This document shows positions 58,980 through 64,000 of a stretch of 64,000 bases of DNA, piece after piece. A program made the position numbers and the translations under genes. The notes beneath the pieces were generated by a model that saw only the letters and a program-made list of their open reading frames with translations, searched no databases and was not told where the DNA came from. Source of the stretch: Sepiola atlantica (Eukaryota > Mollusca > Cephalopoda > Sepiida > Sepiolidae); the NCBI GenBank assembly GCA_963556195.1, contig OY744525.1:27267413-27331412 (forward strand), in the 5' to 3' direction. The number at the start of each line of letters is the position of its first letter. Positions within the stretch are counted from its first letter, which is position 1.

Positions 58980-60250
58980 GCATTCTGCCCTCGTGGAGAG
59001 GCAAGTAAATAGTGACAGGAAAACATTTTAGAACGAGAATTTTGCAATGTTTTGTTTGATTATTAAAAAATTTTGTAGATAAAAAAAACACATCCTACAT
59101 TAAAAATAAATATTTCTTAAAATAAATCTTTCCCTATATTAAAAGGCGAGCTTTTGACGAAAACCCAACGAACACAGCGTTATTATTTGTTTTAAAAAAA
59201 CGGTACGGTAAACCGGTGTAGACTGAATTTCATCTCTTTTAATCTTTCCAATTTCCGGGGTCCTTATTCCCTGTATGGTCTCTGCCATTTTGTAATATGT
59301 TGCTTCCAGGATTTGTTTGAAAACAACACACAGCGTCCTTGTGTAGTTTCCATCCAGCTTTTTCTTCAATCGTTTTGTTAAAGTCTATCTAAGTAATGCA
59401 AACATACAGTAATACTTACACATCTTCAGCTTGTAAGAAATCACAGTTTGAAATCTCATCTCTATGATAAAAACAAGAACAAATCATATGCAGCCTTTGA
59501 ATTGGTTGTAAAAAGGCTTACAGGTTTCTTAGGCCGATGAATAGAGAACCTTAAGAAAATCAATATTGCAAGTACAATGTCTGAATATAAAATGATTGTG
59601 TTGACAGAAACTAATGGAAAATTGGCCTTTGTATCCAGATATTCATGACAAAGAAAATCTAGATAGCTGAAATATAGCAGGAATATGATTCAATTGATTA
59701 AATACATAGACTCTATGTTGTATATTGTTTAATTGGGTTCAATGTTATTGTTCACCTTGAAGATCAATTTGCTGGTTAACTAGTATGTTTATGAAGAAGG
59801 AGATAACAACGATGTTATGTTAAACTGTACCTTATTAACATAATAACTACTGGATCTCCATTTCCTTAACTATGAGTTGTTTCTGGATTGACCATCCCTA
59901 CAGGAGGTCTAGGCATCTCTATTTCTCCAGACCTGACATAATCTTCTAACTTCATTAAACTATTGGCAACAACTGGCTTTAGTTTTAAATCTTTCTCGTG
60001 TCACATGGTTAAGTTAACCAATCAGCTATCTACTTATCCTAAGGTCATCCATCGTCAATCATCCTGCACCTGGGAACCATTTCTACACTTCACTTCAAAA
60101 GTATATGTAATCACTATACTTAAATTTCAATCTTGTGGAAATTTTTTTTTTTTAAACATAGCCAGTTCTTTTGACTAAGTAATTAAGTTTACAGTTAGAA
60201 CAAGTGTACATCCTGCATCGAAAATGACAACAACAAAAACTATGCTTCGC
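58980..60250. other. No gene recognised
   Basis: Mostly AT-rich; open frames lack domains. Confidence 0.45.
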
Positions 60251-60295
60251 CAGTGTTCACACTAATATTCATATTCATATAAAATAATGTCTCAA

Positions 60296-60440
60296 TCTCT
60301 GAAGTTAAAAAAAGAAAGAAAGAATAAGGAAAGAAAACGTCTCAAACAGGAAAGTTTAAAAAAGAAAAATAGAAGGAAAAAAAACGTATCACTATGGAAA
60401 GAAGAAAGGAAAAAGAAAAGAAAACTTCTCATTATGGATA
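60296..60440. repeat. Purine-rich low-complexity tract
   Basis: Almost all A and G on the plus strand; yields a Lys/Arg-rich frame by composition. Confidence 0.8.
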
Positions 60441-60639
60441 GAGTGAAGGATTTTCTTCCGAATTCATTTCAGATGGCGGAGGAGGGTCGGGTTGTTATTT
60501 GCTTCCCCCATTCGCCTGGCAGTGTTTTTACTCACTAACTTTTGCGGGATCGGATGAATATTTATAGAGGTACAAATAAACATTGTGGGTGAGGATTATT
60601 TACAGTGGAAATTTCTAGGTGAGAGTTTCTAAATCCAGT

Positions 60640-60706
60640 CAATTTTTTTTTATGGAAGTCGCTCTAGACAAGGCATGAAGCCACTTGGTGTAAGGAGCTA
60701 AAAAAA
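60640..60706 (-). mobile_element. Non-LTR 3' end fragment
   Basis: GACAAGGCATGAAGCCACTT then GGTGTAAGGAGCTAA in plus reading matches the 3' UTR of the element at 14622-15234; only the last 65 bases remain, preceded by a T run. Confidence 0.7.
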
Positions 60707-60714
60707 AAACTACT

Positions 60715-61880
60715 TCAAGGTAAAACAAAACTAGCCAACTATAAGTGTTAGATGGATAGATACTGACTGAGAAAACAGCAATTCTTCCCTCTTTGTCAGA
60801 AACGTCGCTCATGGGATGTGAGGACTAAAGGACAAAATAAGGGAAGCAAGAGTTACGAGGCTGCCGAAAGTAAACTTTCCTTACAGTTACAGTGACACTT
60901 AGGAAGTGTGTTATTGACCTAATACATACCGTCTCAGATTTTGAAATTGGTTATGCAAAATTCAAATCTTAGTGAATTTGGTGAGCTCATTCATGCACTG
61001 ATACTGTTTGAAAATTCAACGCCACTTTTGTTCAACTTATTGTATACACTAAATAGTTAGCAAAAGTATCTGCTTCAACATTAGATCACCTTAAAATGGT
61101 TGATATCCTGTAAAACAGACAAATCAACAAACCGTGACATTTTGACTTATTTGCTAAACGTCTACGATAGATTTAGTCGTATCGATTTTTACTCATTGGC
61201 AAAACGTTTTTATGCTGTTCGGCAGTCATATTATAACAGTGTATCTTTAGTTAATTTCATGAAGTTTCTCCTCTTGTCGATGGTTCGAAATTATTTCTGA
61301 CTCAACAAATTTGGATTTTTCTTTCAAACTTGATAGGAGAGATTAACATTTTGAAAATACTACATCCGTAAAACTGCGTTAAATGGGATACTTTTTACAA
61401 AACTTCTAAAGATAAAACGTAATCGTATGACAGAATAAAAATAAAGAACGCTTTTGGATATTTTAAATAGTAGCATAGAAAATCAATAATTCTACCAATT
61501 AAAATGGTTTAAATAAATGATAAAGATATTCAAATAGTTATTTCTAAAGGAAAAAATGAAAATGTGTTTTCTTTCCAACAAAAAAGCGGAAGAAGCAATT
61601 ACATTGCTTCGGAAATAGTGTTTTTGCCTCACTGAAAGATTGCTTATAATCGGTACAACATGGTTTTAAATATTTCCAAATGTCCAGTTTGGAAACGCAA
61701 CAAGAAAAATTGTAGGACAGGCATGAACTGGATGAAAAGAAGTAGAATTTAATGAGAGAAAGAAAAGCAAAGAGACAGAATTTAATTGTTTTTATTGTTA
61801 TCAATTTTTAATAGTAATTTTTAATAGTAAAAACTGAAATGCTTTTTATTTATATGTACTTCATATAAATACATTAATAA
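60715..61880. other. No gene recognised
   Basis: AT-rich, no element ends or domains seen. Confidence 0.45.
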
Positions 61881-61884
61881 TCAG

Positions 61885-62150
61885 TGAGTGTGACTGAGTC
61901 GTTAGAATATTTGCATTCTGATCAGGTAGTTACAGGTTCTATCCCTCCTTGCAGTATCTTTGGCAAGTACCTGATGAAACAATAAGCCACGAGTCTGCCC
62001 AAACCTTGTGAGTGAAATTGGGTATGATGAAACTGTTCAGAAGTTATCAGACAGCATGGCTTGGCCACCAACAAGTGTCGCCAGCTGAAGACTGGCATCA
62101 TGATGAATAGCCGCCATTCAGTATCCCTATAACCTAGAAAGCGGCTATGA
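61885..62150 (+). mobile_element. tRNA-derived SINE
   Basis: Head GTGACTGAGTCGTTAGAATA (A box) and GTTACAGGTTCTATCCCTCC (B box), then a body with TTTGGCAAGTACCTGATGAA, CCTTGTGAGTGAAATTGGGT, and TGAAACTGTTCAGAAG. The structure is a standard tRNA-headed SINE. Confidence 0.7.
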
Positions 62151-62164
62151 GACCATAGACTTTT

Positions 62165-62515
62165 GCATTAAAGTCATTTCATATGAATCGGCATCGTACG
62201 ACTTTTTTGAACGCCTTGATTCTGTTGTTGGCATTGATTTCCTCGATTCTTTCTGGAATCAAGTGCTTACAGGAGGGACCACGTGAAGGTTGTATGAATC
62301 TGCATCGTACGATTTTTTTTGACAGGTTTCATTCTGTTGTTGGCAATGTATTCCTTGATTCTTTCTCAAATCAGTTACTTACAGGAGGGACCACATGAAG
62401 GTTGCCAACATCCATAAGTGAAAGTGGTTCGATGGAACCGACTGGATTCGAACTTTGAACACCCAAATCATCAATCTGCATCATTATCCACTTTAGCACC
62501 ACCACCACCTGCACG
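62165..62515 (-). mobile_element. tRNA-derived SINE with tandem-duplicated body
   Basis: In minus reading, A box GTGCTAAAGTGGATAATGAT (about 62503) and B box AAAGTTCGAATCCAGTCG (about 62455) are followed by a body (TGTGGTCCCTCCTGTAAG, ATTGCCAACAACAGAATGAA, GTACGATGC) present twice in tandem, at about 62294-62400 and 62182-62293. Confidence 0.7.
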
Positions 62516-62689
62516 AGAACAGTTTAATGTACACGATTCATTTGATCTCAGTAAAAAAAAAAAAAAAAAAATCTTTGTATAATACTCCTAATCTTTCTGT
62601 AAGAAAGAAATTGAGAAATTAGAGAAAAGAGAGAGAGAGAGAAAGAGAAAGAGACTGAAAGTGAAGGAGGAAATTACTAAACATAAAAT

Positions 62690-62875
62690 AAATTTGTATG
62701 AATCAGCAAGGTACAACTTTTTTTGAATCAGGTACTTACAGAAGGGACCATGTTATGGTTGCCAACATCCATAAATTAAAGTGGTGCTGTGGAACTGACT
62801 GGATTCGAACTTGGCACACCCAGCTCATCAGTCCGCGTTGTATCCACTTCACCACTGCCACCTCCCAACATGTAC
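62690..62875 (-). mobile_element. tRNA-derived SINE, same family
   Basis: Minus reading: GTGGTGAAGTGGATACAACG (A box), AAGTTCGAATCCAGTCAG (B box), then GTTGGCAACCATAACATGGT and CTGTAAGTACCTGATTC. It has one body unit with an internal deletion. Confidence 0.72.
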
Positions 62876-62882
62876 ATTAATA

Positions 62883-62903
62883 AAAAAAAAAAAAAAAAAA
62901 AAT
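62883..62903. repeat. A tract
   Basis: About 20 A directly upstream of the minus-strand SINE. Confidence 0.85.
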
Positions 62904-63239
62904 TTTTCATATTTTAAAAAGTAGCATCCATTATTTTTATTACGCTTAAATTTTGCAGCCTTTTTAAAAATGATCCCATTTAACTTAATTCTAGCCTACA
63001 TTCTTTTATTGCAACCAATGAGTGAGAAACTAAATGTGCTGGCAATTAACACGGTGGTAAAAATAAAATTGTTAATCTCAAGGACATCAATCTTTAGTTA
63101 TTCTTTAAAATGTTCAAACTATATACAGAAGTTTTCAATCTATCACTCACACTCACTCACTATCCAGGTTTATCGTCTATGTTCCCTTTGACAAGAGGTT
63201 CGACGTTGTCTGGCTGTTCTTATGCTAAGTATTCAATGA

Positions 63240-63435
63240 TCACAATTGTGGGGATTGACTGTGTCCATTTGCCACTGTTAACGGTCTTGCCTGATGGTTT
63301 CTTTCCATGTCTTCCTCGAGCGCCCAGCTTTCTTTGTGCTGTCCAGCCTTAGGTCTCTGCATGTGCTGATATACCCCTAGCTTCTTTCAACATGCCCGAA
63401 CAAGCGAAGACGATTTACCCTATATACACTACTAA
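63240..63435 (-). pseudogene. Non-LTR retrotransposon C-terminal fragment
   Basis: Minus reading gives NRLRLFGHVERS, then a stop, then LRLDSTKKAGRSRKTWKETI, the same conserved GHVER...GRxRKTW end as at 54680-55005 but from a different lineage. Confidence 0.6.
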
Positions 63436-63439
63436 AACT

Positions 63440-64000
63440 CTGTGGATCTTGCTTGTGACCGTGCACACAGAATGACGTAATATTTGTATATGCCTATTTG
63501 AAAGCAGCAGCCGTAACTGTTGGCTGATAGTAAGTCTGTAAAGCAAAAGCCGCAGCAGTAGAAACTTGAAATTTCCGAATATTTATGAAAACATTTTGGA
63601 ATTTCCACATATTTAATAATGTATAGAACAAATGCTGATCCAACGGGTTACGGTAGTCTAATAGATTATAAAAATGTCCAAGTTTAATTTTTTTCTCATT
63701 AAGTTAAAGAAATAAGCATGCCCCACTCTCTCTATGTATATGTATGCACGCCATACATGTTTGTGTGTCAGAGATGTATGATAATGCTGTATGTGATAGT
63801 GATGTATATTAATTTTATTTTAACAATATGATTATCATATATCTTTTGTTTTCGTTTGGTGCATTGCATTTAGAGTAAATATATCATTTTTCTTCAAATT
63901 ATAAAAAAAGAAACTGTATGTTTTGATTGAATTATAACCTGGTCCTAAATTAATAAGGAAATGATTTTTTCTTTTTTAGATGTCTGTATTTTTTGAGAAA
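63440..64000. other. AT-rich DNA to the window end
   Basis: Nothing recognised. Confidence 0.4.

Noticed and set aside
60287..60538. Lys-rich 83-residue protein
   Set aside because: Low-complexity purine tract; composition explains it and no domain follows.

Overview
This window is animal nuclear DNA from an AT-rich, intron-containing, repeat-dominated genome. The gene style (Asn/Gln/His-rich C2H2 zinc-finger proteins, a coding exon entered through a clear 3' splice site) and the repeat mix (tRNA-headed SINEs, Jockey/CR1-like and other non-LTR fragments, Ty3/Gypsy, mariner, Helitrons, many long (TA)n tracts) suggest an invertebrate, most plausibly a lophotrochozoan such as a mollusc. That placement is inference; no sequence here fixes the species.

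Only two protein-coding loci can be supported. On the minus strand, 3927-4892 encodes a 321-residue protein with one C2H2 and one C2HC finger inside His/Asn/Ser/Gln-rich sequence. On the plus strand, 56234-57215 is the terminal coding exon of a gene whose earlier exons were not found; it encodes six tandem C2H2 fingers and an Asn-rich tail. Both look like DNA-binding transcription regulators. They lie about 51 kb apart on opposite strands and nothing shows that they act together.

Almost everything between and around them is mobile or tandem DNA. (1) At least nine copies or fragments of a dispersed retroposon (42-419, 10090-10640, 15895-16160, 16318-16535, 22433-22745, 28374-28510, 28680-29007, 32032-32314, 38458-38793), plus a 3'-end piece at 29106-29180; the best copies start with the 5' part of U2 spliceosomal RNA. 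Three copies have long flanking direct repeats, so this is a U2-snRNA-headed SINE family, the most interesting item in the window. (2) Helitron-like elements (11560-12175, 13540-14218, about 36330-36853, a 3' end at 37881, and 41575-46330); the last carries about 83 copies of a 50-bp tandem repeat. (3) A mariner-like relic (47983-53384) that carries about 109 copies of an unrelated 45-bp repeat between its left terminal repeat and its broken transposase. (4) Non-LTR reverse transcriptase fragments, one with an in-frame 30-bp minisatellite (18985-20105), and a decayed Ty3/Gypsy element (38865-40560). (5) Large fold-back elements (421-908, 17838-18475, 22983-23950, 34817-35885 and others) and MITEs, including a pogo/Tigger-like one with a TA duplication (7962-8401) and one split by a retrotransposon fragment (14478-15257). 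(6) tRNA-derived SINEs and tRNA-like relics on both strands.

The two giant AT-rich minisatellites (41.7-45.8 kb and 48.0-52.95 kb) are separated by only about 2.2 kb and together make up some 9 kb. Long stretches such as 1.2-2.8, 15.3-15.9, 16.5-17.8, 30.4-31.6, 46.3-47.3, 57.2-58.6, 59.0-60.2 and 60.7-61.9 kb hold no recognisable gene.
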